A stretch of DNA of 64,000 nucleotides, taken from the NCBI GenBank assembly GCA_004154925.1, contig QJNS01000032.1, positions 310,001-374,000 of the forward strand, in the 5' to 3' direction. Under the pieces are notes generated by a model. That model searched no databases and was not told the origin of the DNA. It saw nothing but the letters and a program-made list of their open reading frames with translations. The stretch comes from Monosporascus cannonballus (Eukaryota > Ascomycota > Sordariomycetes > Xylariales). Within the stretch, counting starts at the first letter, position 1. The number at the start of each line of letters is the position of its first letter. Positions 22,801 to 35,600 of the stretch are shown in pieces. Made by a program: the position numbers and the translations under genes.

Positions 22801-25212
22801 TTTTAATACCCGTATTTTTATATTTTATTTTGTTAAGTAATAAGGTATTTATTATATTTTTATACTTATATTCGTTACTATTATTAATCAAATATTAAAA
22901 TCTTAACTTTTTTTTCATTTATTAACAAGAAATAAAACGAACTTTACTTGGCTAATTTTTCCGTTAATTAAAATTCCATTTTAACGTATACATAATAATT
23001 CTAAAATTATATCGTAATTCTTAAATAAAACAATATCGAAATTAATAATTTAATATTATTTTTAATAAAAATTTCGAAATAATTAATTTTACGTATAACT
23101 TTTTTGTTATAGTAAACAAATTATTAATTTTTGGCATTCGTCGTTATATAAAGTTTTAATTTATATTTTTATAATAATTTAAACTTATTAATTATATTTG
23201 GTATAATATAATTCCCGCTTAAAATTTCGCAATATATTATTACGATATACCAATACGTTCCAATTTATATTTCCAAAGTAATAAAGTTATTAACGTTTTT
23301 TATCGTTACGTTTAAAGCTTATTTTAAAGATTCCTTTTAATTTTTTTTAATTTTCGTTATTTTGCGGCGTTTTTATAAATAACCTTTTTTTTAATTCTTA
23401 TTCGAATACATTAAGCCTTATTTATATTTTTTCGTTTAAAACGTTAAATTATTATATTTATTATTATTGCCGGCATATTATTCCTTTAAATCGTATTAAT
23501 TATTCTTAGTTTTTTTATAATTCTTTTCTTTATCGAATAAATTATTTTTTTATATTTACAATTATATCCTATTTTATATTATTTTAATTATCGTTCCAAA
23601 GTTTTTTTGTAAATTAACGTATTTTTTCCTTAATAACTATTTTTCTTAAAGATTTATAATAAATGCCAATGAAAAATAAATATCCGTAATAATTTTCTAA
23701 TAATATTTTATTACTATACGTTAAATTAATTCCTTTTCCGTTTAATAATTATCTTATTTATAATAATAAAACAGGTTTTTTAATAAGTATTTTTTTTCGG
23801 GCTAATGTTTTATTTCGGTTAATTATTAAATATTTTTTGGGATTATAATTCGAAAATATCGATACTATTATTTATTATCCTTATTATTTCCGGTACGATT
23901 TAGAAAATCGAATTCTTCGTAATATATACGGGTAATTTATTCATAAATATATTATTTTTATTTTTTGTAATCGGGATATTTTCGTCGTCGACAATATATA
24001 ATATATATTTTGCCGTATCGATTAGGGATTTCGGGACAAACTTTTTCTATTTAATTCTGGTATTCGCGGAATTATTTTTATAATACCTTTTGCTATATTT
24101 GCGATATTTATTAAGCCAGCTTTCTAACTTTTCACATTTTTCGTTAAATTATTTATCGTAATAATCCTTATTAAACTTTTCGCGATAAACTTATTATATA
24201 TTTAATTTAAATTATATTAATAACTTTGTTATCGTTTTTTTAATTATTCCTAAATTATTTTTCCGGTATAAAAATTTAATTATTTTATTATAGCATTTTA
24301 GATTTTTTATATTTGTAAACCTTATGTCCCATTTTGCTATAATTAAAACATTTAATTTGGCTTTAATTTTGTTTTTAAGTAATACCGAATTCCATACGTT
24401 TTAACGCCATTTCGTAAGAAGTAAAAGGTATATCTCGTTTTTTCCCCTGGTTGGACTTATTATATCCCGAACGTAAAACGTATTGTTTTTTTTTCTTATC
24501 GTTTTTTAAATTGTCGATTATCGATTTTAATTACCTTTAAAATATACCGGTTTAAGGTAATTAGGTATTTAATCTAAATAATCTTATTTTTTATATTATC
24601 TTTTAACCTTTTATAAAATATATTAATAAAAACGTTAGCCTTATTATCTCCTTATTCGGCCTTAATCGTAAAATTATTAGAAATTACGGCATATTTAAAC
24701 GCGGGTCCTTTTTATCGAAATTGCAAAAATTATTAGGCTGCAAATCGTTTTTTATCTGGATTGCCGAAATTATCGCATATTTTGTCTTCGAAATTAATAT
24801 AAAATAAAAAGATCTCGTTAATAAAATCCTTTTTATCCGATTTTTCCATTTCCAGAAAATTTCTTATAATGGGCTTAAATTAATTAACCGCATTTCCCGT
24901 TAGGCATATTCCTATTATTAGGATTATATCCGTTAAATCATTAAAGTTTAGGAAACGAAAATAAATTCGTACCTAAATCAGAAAAGTTTAAAAATTACCT
25001 TTTTTTTCATAAGGTCCCGGCTTTTTAGGCTTTATGCGGGCGGAAGAAATTTGGGCCAATAATATAGCCCTAAGTTGTCGAATTTCTTTTTCCAGTTCTC
25101 GAATTCGAACCTAAAGCTGCTAAATAAAAGTTTCCTAAATGTTAATCGATATTTTAACAATATTAAATATTGTTCAGAATTTAACAGTATTATTAAACAA
25201 AAATTTGCAGCG
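19860..25212 (-). pseudogene. gag-pol of B (type 1 gag), RIP-inactivated
   Basis: Minus strand. The gag near 25050-24700 matches that of A, and protease-adjacent sequence lies at 23880-24060. The RT catalytic motif at about 22110-22125 has both aspartates changed to asparagine (LTNN-like context), a G-to-A effect of RIP. The chromodomain-like end is near 19910-19960. Stops are frequent throughout. Confidence 0.86.
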
Positions 25213-25583
25213 TATAACGGCTAAGCGGTTTAACTAATTATTAAACCTTAAGTCGACAAGTTTATATTAATAAAAATATCGTATAAATCTAAATAATAAA
25301 TAGAGTAACATATTATGTTTTGTAATACCAAAAGTACCTTAGGTAACAATATTATATTGCAAGCTAAAGTTATTTAAGCTATGAAAATAATAAACGTATA
25401 TATCTTAATCCCTTTATTATTACTTATCTTTGTTCAGCAAAGCCCTGCTACATAATTACTCAATGCTGCTTAGTCGTACTTAGTTAAGACCCGCTAAGCA
25501 CTAATTACGTAACCCTGAATTAACGTAGCTTTATAATCTTGGTTAGACCGTTTTCGCAGGCCCAGCTGACTTAGGTTGTAATA
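25213..25583 (-). repeat. Right LTR of B (5' LTR in sense)
   Basis: TATAACGGCTAAGCGG to GGTTGTAATA, followed by CCAAC. It is the same length as the left copy. The sense leader just inside reads CGCTGCAAATTTTTG. Confidence 0.94.
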
Positions 25584-25588
25584 CCAAC

Positions 25589-28500
25589 AGGGAATGCGAA
25601 AAGCCAGAAAGCTAATTTAATAAGTATTGCAAGCATAACAAAAAACATTATAAAGATAATTACGCAAATATCAGGATTGGACAAAAAAATCTGTCCCGGA
25701 ATTTTCGATCGATATGGCAAAATATACGCCATATACTATCGACGACGAAAATATCCCGATTACGAAAATTAAAAATAACATATTTACGGACGAAATACCC
25801 GTATATATTATGAAAAATTTGATTTTCCAAATCGTACCGGAAATAACAAAAACAATAAATAATAATATTAATATTTTCGAATTATAACCCTAGAAAATAT
25901 TTAAAAACTAGCTAAACTAAAATTTTAGCCCGAAAGGTTTAATAGCCGCAAAAAAGCTCCTTTTGTTAATATTAGTAATACGACCACTAAACGAAAAAAA
26001 ATTAATTTAACGTATAGTAAAAAGAATATTACCAGAAAATTATTACAGATCTTTATTTTCAATTAGCATTTATTATAAATTTTTACGAAAAAAAAGTTAT
26101 TAAGGAAAAAATACGTTAATAAATAAGAAATCTTTAACATAATAATTATATTAATGCATATTAAGATATAATCGTAAATATAAGAAAACAGTTTATTCGA
26201 CAAGGAGAAAGATTGTAGTAAAATTAAAAGTAATTAATACGGTTTTTAAAAAAGGTACGCTGGCAACAATAATAAATATAGAAATTTAATATCTTGCATA
26301 AAGAAATATAAATAAAGCTTGAGAAATTTAAATAAAGGTTAAAAGAAAAAAGGTACATATAAAAAAGCTGTAAAATAACGAAACCTAAAAAGATTAAAAG
26401 GAATTCACGAAAAAGGCTTCAAAAGCGATGATAAGCGCCGTTAATAACCTTATTATTTTGGATATACGAATCGAAACATAGTAATATATCGTAATAGTAA
26501 ATTACAGAGCTTTAGGCGAGAATATTATTGTACAAAATATAATTAATAAGTTTAAATTATTATAGAGATATAAATTAAAACCCTTTATAGCGATAAATAT
26601 CGAAAATTAGCAATTTGCTTACGATAACGAGAAAATCATACGCAAAATTAATTATCTCAAGAATTTTGTTTAGGGGACGACATTAAACAATTAATTTCGA
26701 TATTGTTTTATTTAAGAATTATAATATAATCTTAGAATTACCATAAATACGTTAATATAGAATCTTAATTAATGGAAAAACTAACTAAGTAAGGTTCGCC
26801 TTGTATCTTATTAATAAATAAATAGAAAATTTAAAAACCTAATATTAGATCGATAATAACAACGAATATAGGCTTAAAAATACGATAAAAACCTTACAAC
26901 TTCAAGAGATAAAATATATATGAAAAGTGGGCATTAAATATATACGACATATTATTATTATTATCAAAACGAAATTAAAGCAATTAAATAATGATCTAAA
27001 ATAATAACAGCCCCAAATATTAAAAGATTTAATTAATATACCATTATAATACTATATATACAAACAGATTTTCGGAAAGAAGCTTAATACGAAAATATCG
27101 GAACATAATGAAAAAAATTATAAAATAATTTTAACGAAGTTTTAGTCTATTTACAACCTTAATAAAAATAAGTTAGTATTTTTTTTAAAAAAAGAATACC
27201 TAACAAATTAGTTACGAAAAAGATAAATTGAACTTTCGAAATTACGAATAAAATACCTTATGTTTTTCGTACCGAAAAAAAACAAAAATGGCAATTTATA
27301 ATTATTTATCGATAATTAAACGATATTACCGTTAAGAATAGAATATTATTCCTTTTAATCACAGAAATAAATAATCGATTTTACGAAGCCGAATAGTTTA
27401 TAATATTCGATTTCAGAAATAGATATAACTTTATCAAAATTAAGAAAAAATACGAATAAAAAATAACTTTTAGGACGAAATACAGATTATTTAAATATTT
27501 AGTTATATTAATAAGATTTACGAACGTACCAGCAATTTTCCAACGGATAGTTAATTACGTATTACGAAAATACCTCGATATTTTCGTTATGTGTTACCTC
27601 GACGACATTCTTATCTTTTCCGAGACGGAAAAAATATACGCAGGATATGTTCATAACGTTTTTCAAATTTTACAAAACGTAAGGTTATTTATTAATATAA
27701 GAAAAGTTAATTCCATAAACAAAAAATAAAATATGTAAAACATATAATTATTTTAGAATATATCAAAATAAACCCTGAGAAAATTATTATAATTACAGAA
27801 TAACAAATACCAACCACGATTAAAAAGGTACAGATATTGCTTAAATTCGCTAACTATTACAGAAAATTCATTCGAAACTTTAATAAAATAATTATATCCG
27901 TAATAAACCTTATGAAAAAAGAAAGAAAATTTAAATAAATGCTAAATACGAAAAAAATATTTCAAGACATGAAGGATACGATTATTAACGAACTAATATT
28001 TATTATATACGATCCAAACCGCCTTATTAAACTAAAAACCGATATTTCGGATTACCTATTAAACGTAACAATCGGATAACGAAATAATTAAGATAAATTG
28101 TACTTTATTACATTTTTTTTCTTACAAATTAAAAAAACCTAGTTCAATTACCGTATATTAAATAAGGAATTTATGGCCATTATTATGGAATTTTGAAAGT
28201 TTAAGTATTTCTTAAAGGGAAACTTATACCAGATTAAAGTTTATACAAATTATTAAAATCTTATCCGATTTACCATAACTAAGGAGCTTACAAAACTATA
28301 ATTTCGTTATGTGAAAAAATTGGCGAACTTCGATTTTGTTATTATTTACAAAAAAACTTAGAAAATAACAAAGCAAATACCTTAAATAAGTGGCCAAATT
28401 TTAAGAAACAATTTGTCAAAATTAGCCATATAATTTTCGATATTATTATAAAAAGATATTTACTTTTACGATAAATTACGATAATGTAAGCAGTACCTTT

Positions 28501-29889
28501 TAATATATATCAAAAAATTCCGTAATATAACGATAATCTTCTAAAAAACCAAAAAACGAACAAAATATAAATTCCAGAAATATATTAAAAAGATTTAATA
28601 AGAAATATACATAAATATTTGTTATACAAATATCCAAGGATGCATAAAACCTTGGAACGGTTTTAACGCATATATTTTTTTAAAAAATTAAATTAATAAT
28701 ATAAAAGGTCATACGACAATATAATGTTTGCGCTAAAACGAAAGTTCGACGATACAAGCCATACGGAAAATTACAGCCATTACCAGTTACAAAACGATTA
28801 TGGTATTCGGTTATATTTAACTTTATTATTAAATTTGTTGTATCAAAAAATTTAATTACGGGAATATATTACAATAATATTTTCGTAATTATCGACCGAT
28901 TTACGAAAGTTTCTTACTTTTTTACCATATTATGAAAATACGGACGCCGAACAAATAGCATATACTTTCTTTAAATATATTTTTAATATATTCGGATTAT
29001 TAATAAACATTGGTTCAAATAAAAAGATAATAGTTGTATTTAAGTTTTAACAAAGCTTTATAGTACATATGGGCCTAATAATAAATTATCCAGCATATTT
29101 GAACCTTAAATAAATAAATAAATAAAACGAACAAAGTAATTTTTAAAAAGTCTTTACAATATTATATTAATTATAAATAAATTAACTTAGTGAAAAAACT
29201 GCTAATCGCATAATCAATTTATAATACCAATTATTATAAAAATATCAAAATAATATTAACGAACGAAGATTTTGGTTTTATTTTAAAACTTTATAAACAA
29301 GTACATAATAACGGTCCAATTAATGTTAAAATAATCCTTATATCAAAATAATTACGATAACTGTACCAAAAAATAAAGACAGAATTAAAATTTGTGCGAA
29401 ATTAAATCAGCAAATATTATAAATAAAATATATTTTAAAAAAATAATTTTTAAAAAAGGGCAAATAATTTTTTTCGTTACCAAAAATATTTAAACAAAAT
29501 GACCTAATATAAAATTTGGTTTCAAATATATCGAGCTATACAAAATCGCCAAAAAAATCTCAGAAAATAATTATTAATTAGAACTTTTACTAAAAGTTAA
29601 ATTGCATCTAATTTTTTATGTTTTTTTATTCCAATTACCAGCAAATATATTTAAAGTTTATATGGCACAAAACGATATGGAAATAAAAGATAAATAAACA
29701 TATAAAACGGAAAAAGATTTTCGATATGCGAAAACGGGATGGATTTACCCAGTACCTAATTAAATAAAAAACTATCCGGATTTCGAAAACACCTAAAAAC
29801 ATGCTAAAAACCTTATTAATGCTTAACCTCTATTAAAGGATTTTCATTAATAACGATAAAATTACCCGAAATACTGGCATTTTAAGGCA
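25589..29889 (+). pseudogene. pol of C (second half of gag through integrase)
   Basis: It continues C after B. The RT active site is intact as CYLDDIL (YLDD codons at 27595-27606), preceded by RT fingers/palm sequence. The RT thumb and RNase H follow at about 27700-28400. The integrase core is visible near 28860-29130 (FLPYYENTDAEQIAYTFF and IFGLLINIGSN). A chromodomain-like segment appears near 29745-29840 (YLIK then YPDFENT, with a one-base slip). Several TAA stops at former CAA or TGG positions make it non-functional, although it is among the better preserved copies. Confidence 0.87.
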
Positions 29890-30384
29890 TAAAATCTAAG
29901 GGGAAAAGCCCTTAATACATTGTATTTTAATTAATAATATCGATTTTACTTAAAGTCTATACTTTAACTACAGACTTTAATTCCAAATAGGCAAGGTCGT
30001 TATGATTATCTCAGGATTAAAAAATACGATTAATAAGTTTTATATCTTAGGGTTAATAATATTAACGCTAACGACGTATGCAGAAAAAATGCGCAATAAC
30101 TTCGGATAAAGATTTTTCGGCCGCTAATTTTTCTTTTTTTTAATTTTTTCGACTTTGCGATATAACGATTAATTATGGAAATAAGGACTTTTATCCCGTC
30201 GTACGAACGATCTCGACGAACATATTTTTGTAACAAAAAACCCCGTTTATTATTTAATAGCTAAACTGCCGAGAGGAACAAAAAAACAAAATATCGGGTT
30301 AAAACTTTGGAATTTAATTAAATTAACTAGGGGAAGTTGTTATTCGGATTTGCGAAAACGACGTTTAAATATACCGGAAAATAT
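29890..30384 (-). pseudogene. Antisense ORF of C: Zn2Cys6-like protein remnant
   Basis: Reverse strand, beginning at a mutated start (ATA at 30382-30384). Allowing two single-base deletions, the motif runs C-FF-C, six residues, Y, eight residues, Y-KK-Y-VRRDRS-Y-DG at about 30315-30195, again CX2CX6CX8CX2CX6C followed by Asp-Gly. A 68-codon open frame (30030-30236) covers the end of the motif and a very basic stretch (KSKKLKKRKISGRK). Confidence 0.6.
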
Positions 30385-30458
30385 ATTAAATAAATACTGG
30401 AAACTTACCGGAAAACAAAGGAAATCTTAAAAGCAAGATTTATAAAAAAGGAAGATCG

Positions 30459-30811
30459 TATTATGGCCTAACAAGCTACGGTTTCCAAAAACGGTTTATT
30501 ATAACCTAACCATAAGTGTTCGGTAAAGCAGGTTACGTAATAAATCACCAATTTACTGGTAATAAGCCAATAAATCGGATTACTAACTTATTGGTAATAA
30601 GCCAGTAAATCAGATCAAGATATATACACTTATTATTTCCATAATTTAGATAATTTTAGTTTGCAATATAATATCGCTATCTAAAGCACTTTTAAAATCA
30701 CGAGACGTAATACGATTACTATAATTATTGCTCAGATTCCCACGATACTCCTGCCAACATAAACCCGTACGACTAAGATTTAATAGTTGGTTAAACCCCC
30801 TTGCCGTCACA
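30459..30811 (+). repeat. Right LTR of C
   Basis: TATTATGGCCTAACAAGC to TTGCCGTCACA, followed by ATTTT. It contains the same tandem duplication as the left LTR. Its terminus CCGTCACA is unmutated. Confidence 0.93.
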
Positions 30812-30816
30812 ATTTT

Positions 30817-31075
30817 GGGTAACGAAATTATATTACAAACTACTGCTATTTAAACTGTAGAAATAACGAACGTATATATTTTGTTTTAGCTTACTGAGTT
30901 ATTACCAGTAACTTAATAATCCGGCTTACTGGCTTATTATCTATAAGGTAGTAATCCGGCTTAGTAGCTTATTTTTAATAACTTAATAATCCGTTACATA
31001 ACTTAACTTATTTAGTTTTTGAAGTTATTTTTATTACAACCGTTTTTTTCAGCCATAATTTATCATAACGTAATA
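30817..31075 (-). repeat. Left LTR of F, second part
   Basis: It resumes the LTR interrupted at 17318 (GGGTAACGAAATTATATT) and ends CATAACGTAATA. The U3 has three degenerate copies of an AACTTAATAATCCGG motif, related to the repeat in the LTR of C. Together the two parts are 390 bp. Confidence 0.85.
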
Positions 31076-31133
31076 CGATTTTTCTTTTTCTAAAAGTTTT
31101 GTTATTTCTTTTCGGAAATATTTTTTTTAAATT

Positions 31134-31300
31134 ATGTTTAACAGTATTTTCCAACGTTGTTTTCGGAAAACCCAATAACGTTTGGCTTTTAGTAATTTAA
31201 TTTATGTAAAAAGTCTCGAAATAATGGGGTATTTTCTAGTTTTTCTAAGAATTTTATTTCCGTGATTAATTATTATATCATCAAGGTCCGACATTTAAAA
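31134..31300 (+). pseudogene. Antisense ORF of F, 5' part cut by G
   Basis: Plus strand from the ATG at 31134 next to the LTR: basic residues and CFRKTQ, then a frame change near an NNGV-like segment. It is cut at 31305 by insertion of G. The cysteine cluster cannot be resolved in this copy. The position is the same as in the other elements. Confidence 0.45.
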
Positions 31301-31305
31301 AAAGA

Positions 31306-31703
31306 TGTGATGGGTAGGGGGTTTAGCCAACTATTAAACCTTAGTCGTACGGGTATATGTTGGCAGGAGTATCGTGGGAATCTAAGCAATAAATAAAATA
31401 ATCGTATTACGTCTCGTAATGCCAAAAGTGCCTTGGATAACGATATTGTATTATAAACTGAAACTATCTAAATTATGGAAATAATAAGCGTATATATCCT
31501 TGTTCTGGCTTAAAGTGTTTAAACGGCTTAAACCCTTAAGCCTATTAAGCCCTTTAAGTTCCTTTGCCGGCTTAAAGGGCTTAAAGTACTTAGCATCTTA
31601 AAACCTTTAAGCTGGTTACTTAATTTTTTGGCGGTAATAAGGGTTGTGTTTTTTTCGTAGGCTCGATCGTTCGTAAGGAAGTTAAAACCGTTAAGTTATA
31701 ATA
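31306..31703 (-). repeat. Left LTR of G
   Basis: TGTGATGGGTAGGGGG to TTAAGTTATAATA. The U3 is built from GGCTTAAAGGGCTTAA-type repeats at 31504-31615 and matches 51429-51540 of the right LTR. Confidence 0.92.
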
Positions 31704-31806
31704 CGATCTCTCCTTTTCTAGGAGTTTTATACTTAAAAATCAAATTATTCATTTATTAATCTTAATATATAACATTCCTTTTTTTATATTCGTTATATTA
31801 AATTAT

Positions 31807-32282
31807 ATGGAAAAATTTCGTTTTCGTAAATATATTAACGTTTTTATTTTCTTAAAATATATTAAATATTTTGGTTTTAAAATACCTTTTTATTTTTATT
31901 ATGAAAAGAAAGATGCAAAATCTTAGGTTATTAGGAGTTCCTTGAAGTATATACGTTATATTTACTATGGCTGTTCTTATGATATTTTCGGGTTTTTAAA
32001 AATTAAATACTAAAAACTTTTAAATAAAAAGGATTATTTAAAACGTAAAAAAAATAGGTTCGTAAAACGTTACGAACTGTTGCTAATAAGTTAAACTGTT
32101 TACAAAAACAAAGGTAATTATTCTGTCCTCGTAATATCGAGTTATTTTGTTGAAATATTAAAGGTACGGAAGTTATAAAGGAATTCGAAAGTTCTAAAAA
32201 AATAAGAATAATTAAAGGCCGCTATTACGATTATTACGTGAATGCAAATTACGGCTAATTAGCCCGATATCCCGATTATTAA
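31807..32282 (+). pseudogene. Antisense ORF of G: Zn2Cys6-like protein remnant
   Basis: Plus strand from the ATG at 31807: MEKFRFRKYINVFIF, then FGFKIPFYFYYEKKDAK, Ser, eight residues, Y-IR-Y-IYYGCS-Y-DIFG. Five of six cluster positions are Tyr and one is Ser, with the family spacing. A Lys/Arg-rich stretch follows (NKKDYLKRKKNRFVKRY). The TAA stop is at 32280-32282; D inserted eight bases further on. It is closest to the copies in D and E. Confidence 0.62.
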
Positions 32283-32290
32283 CTGGTTAA

Positions 32291-32632
32291 TATTATGACC
32301 TAACGGTTTTGGCTTTTTCTTAGACGGTCGGAACTACGAAAAGGTCAGTTCCGACTTAAGCTAAGACGTCATATAACTAGCTTAAAGGGCTTAACGGGCT
32401 TAAAGGTTTAAGCCTTTTAAATACCTTAAGCTAAAACAAAAATATATACGTTTATTATTCCCATAATTTAAATAATTTCAGTTAGCAATATAATATCGTT
32501 ACCTAAAATATTTTTAATATTACGAAATATAACATATTATTATATTTATTATTTAAATTCTTACGATATTCCTATTACTATAAACCCGTCGACTTAAGGT
32601 TTAATAATTAGTTAAATTATATAACCGTTATA
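32291..32632 (+). repeat. Left LTR of D, with internal deletion
   Basis: TATTATGACCTAACGG to ATAACCGTTATA. Compared with the right LTR it lacks about 53 bp in the GGCTTAAAGG repeat array (near 32385), as expected for slippage or recombination between short repeats. Confidence 0.92.
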
Positions 32633-35600
32633 CTTAACAAACTTTTGTTTTATAATACCGTTAAACTTTAAATAATATTTAATACTGTCAAAATATTAAT
32701 TAATATTTAGAAAACCCTTATTCAGCAGTTTTAAGCTCGAATTCGGGAATTAAAAAAATGTTCGATAATTTAAGGCTACGTTACTTACTTAAACCTTTTT
32801 TGCCTACATAAAGCCAAAAAAGCCGGAGCCCTATAATGGAAAAAGTAACCCTTAAACCTTCTTAATTTAGATACGAATTTACTTTCGTTTTTTAGATATT
32901 AATAATTTAGCGGATAGAGTTTTAATAATAAAAATATACCTAATAGGAAATACGGCTAATTAATTTAAACCTATTATTAGAAACCTCCTGAAAATAAGAA
33001 AATCGGATAAAAAGATTTTATTAACAAAATATTTTTACTTTATACCAATTTCGAAAATAACGTACGTAATAATTTCGGTAATCCGGATAAAAAACGATTT
33101 ACGGCTTAATAACTTTTGTAATTCCGACAAAAAAAATTTATATCTAAATATACCGTAACCTTTAAAAGTTTTGCGGCTAAGGCCGGATAAAAAGATAACG
33201 AGGCCGACGCCCTTATTAATATATTTTATAAAAAGTTGAAAAATAATATAAAAAATAAGATTATTCGGATGAAGTAATTAATTACACTGGACCGGTATAT
33301 CGTAAAGGTAATTAAAATTAATGATCGACAATTTAAAAAAAATAATAAAAAAAAGATAATATACCTTATATTTGGGATATAAGAAATTTAATTAAAAGAA
33401 AAAACAAAATGTACCCCTTATTTCTTATAGAACGGCGCCAGAACTTATAGAATTCGGCGTTACCTATAAATAAAACTGGAGCCATATTAAGTACTTTAAT
33501 TATAGCAAAACGGGACATAAAACTTATAAATACAAAAAACCTAAAAAACCACGATAAAATAACTAAATATCTATATTACAAGGATAATCCAAGATTAATT
33601 AAAAAGATTATAATAAAGTTATTAACATAATTTAAATTAAATATATATTAGACTTACGACAAAAGGTCTAATAAGGACTATTACGATAAGAAATTCGACG
33701 AAAAATATAAAAAGCCAAAAAACTAACTTAAAAAACGTTACCATCATAATAAGAAATATTATAAGGATAATTATGCGAATACCAAAATTAAATAAAAAAA
33801 AGTTTATCCCGGAACCCATAATCGATATAGCAAAATATATGCCATATATTATTAATAACGAAAATATCCCGATTACAAGAAATGAAAACAGCATATTTAT
33901 AAATAAATTACCCGTATATATTATAAGGGATTCAATTTTCTAAACCGTACCGGAAATAATAAGAACAATAAGCAATAATATCGATAATTTCGAATTATAA
34001 CACTAGAAAATATCTAATAATTAGCCGAAATAGAAAGTTGGCCCGAAGGAAAATAGTACTCGTAAGAAAACCCTTTTTGTTATTATAGATAATACAATTA
34101 CCAAACGGAAAAAAGTTAATTTAACGTACGGTAAAAAAACATTATTAAAAAGTTATTACGGATTTTTATTTTTAATTAATATTTATTACAGATCCCTAAA
34201 CCAATTATTAAAAAAATACGTTAATTTATAGAAAATCTTTAAAACGATAACCAGGACAACGTATAATAAGATGCAATCGTAAATATAAAAAAATTATTTA
34301 TTTAATAAAGAAAGCAATTATAACAGAATTAAAAATAACTGATATAACTTAAAGGAATAATAGGTCGACAATAACGATAAATATAATAATTAAACGAACT
34401 AAACGAAAAAGTACAAGCAAAACTTAACAAATTCGAACAGGAATTAAAAAAAAGTTACCTATAAAAAAGCCGTAAAATAACGAAACCCAGAGGAATTAAA
34501 TGGAATTTCCAAAAAAAAGTTTTAAACGCGATAATAAAAAGTATTAACGACTATATTACGTTAGATGTACGAGTCGGAACGTACTAATATACCGTAATAA
34601 TGGATTGCAAAACTTTGGGCGGGAATTATATTATACCAGATATAGTTAATAAGCTTAAATTATTGTGGAGATATAAGTTAAAATCTTATATAACGACAAA
34701 TGCCGAAAATTAGGAATTTATTTACGATAACGGAAAAGTTATATGCGAAATTAATCACCTTAAGATTTCTATTAAAAAACGATATTAAACGGTTAATTTC
34801 GAAATTGTTTAATTCAAGAATTACAATATAATCTTAAGATTATTATAAATACGTTAATACGGAATTTTAATTAACGAAAAAACTGGCTAAGTAAAATTTA
34901 TTTTATTTTTTGTTAATAAACGAAAAAAAGAAAATTAAGATTTTAATATTTGAACAAGAATAACGACCAATACAGGTATAAAGATACGATAAAAACCTTA
35001 TTACCGAAAAAAATAAAATATAAAAAGAAAACGAATATTAAAAACAAATATAATATATTGTTATAATTATTATAACGAAATTAAAATAATTAAATAACGA
35101 TTTGGAACAATAAAAATAATAACTTAAAAAGTTAAAAAATTTAATTAATATACTATCATAATATTATAAATATAAACAGCTTTTTAAGAAAAGATTTCAT
35201 ACGAAATTATTAGAATATAACGAATAAAATTATAAAATAATTTTTAAAAAAGGATTTTCGAGGAAATTTTACTTTATTTATAATCTTAACGGAAAGAATT
35301 ACGTAATTTTAAAAAATATCTAAAAAATCGATTATAAAAAGAATGAATTTAATTTTCGAAATTACTAACAGGATATCCTATGTTTTTTATATTAAAGAAA
35401 AATGGGAAATTACGATTTGAAATTAATTATCGATAACTAAACGACGTTATTGTTAAAAATCGAATATTATTATTTTTAATTACAGAAATAAAAAATTAAC
35501 CTTACGGAACCAAATAACTTATAACGTTTAATCTTAAAAATGGATATAACCTTATTAAAATTAAAAAAGAATACGAATACAAAATAACTTTTAAGACGAA

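Larger units (their letters stand above)
18874..25583 (-). mobile_element. Chromovirus B (gag type 1), nested in C
   Basis: A minus-sense full-length element of 6,710 bp with 371-bp LTRs (18874-19244 and 25213-25583) and a perfect 5-bp TSD CCAAC (18869-18873 and 25584-25588). The left LTR ends in an unmutated TAACA and the inner LTR start reads TGTGACGGC, which fixes the family termini as TG...CA. Coding regions carry many RIP stops. Confidence 0.95.
17319..30811 (+). mobile_element. Chromovirus C (gag type 2), inserted in the F LTR, itself broken by B
   Basis: A plus-sense element with LTRs 17319-17668 and 30459-30811 and perfect TSD ATTTT (17314-17318 and 30812-30816). Gag lies at 17669-18873, pol at 25589-29889, and a minus-strand ORF sits before the right LTR. 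B is inserted at 18874-25583 with TSD CCAAC. The joined sequence across B (GAAAATCCAAC, then AGGGAATGCGAAAAGCC) agrees with the uninterrupted homologue in H near 55770. RIP is milder than in the neighbours. Confidence 0.93.

Noticed and set aside
31504..31615. GGCTTAA/TTAAGCC arrays considered as a CRISPR-like or satellite array
   Set aside because: Repeats are short and irregular, without regular spacers, and confined to the U3 of LTRs.
33637..33894. 85-codon hydrophobic minus-strand frame resembling a membrane protein
   Set aside because: It is the complement of the D gag/protease region; hydrophobicity comes from AT-rich antisense codons. The frames at 47430-47633 and 60986-61198 are the same artefact.
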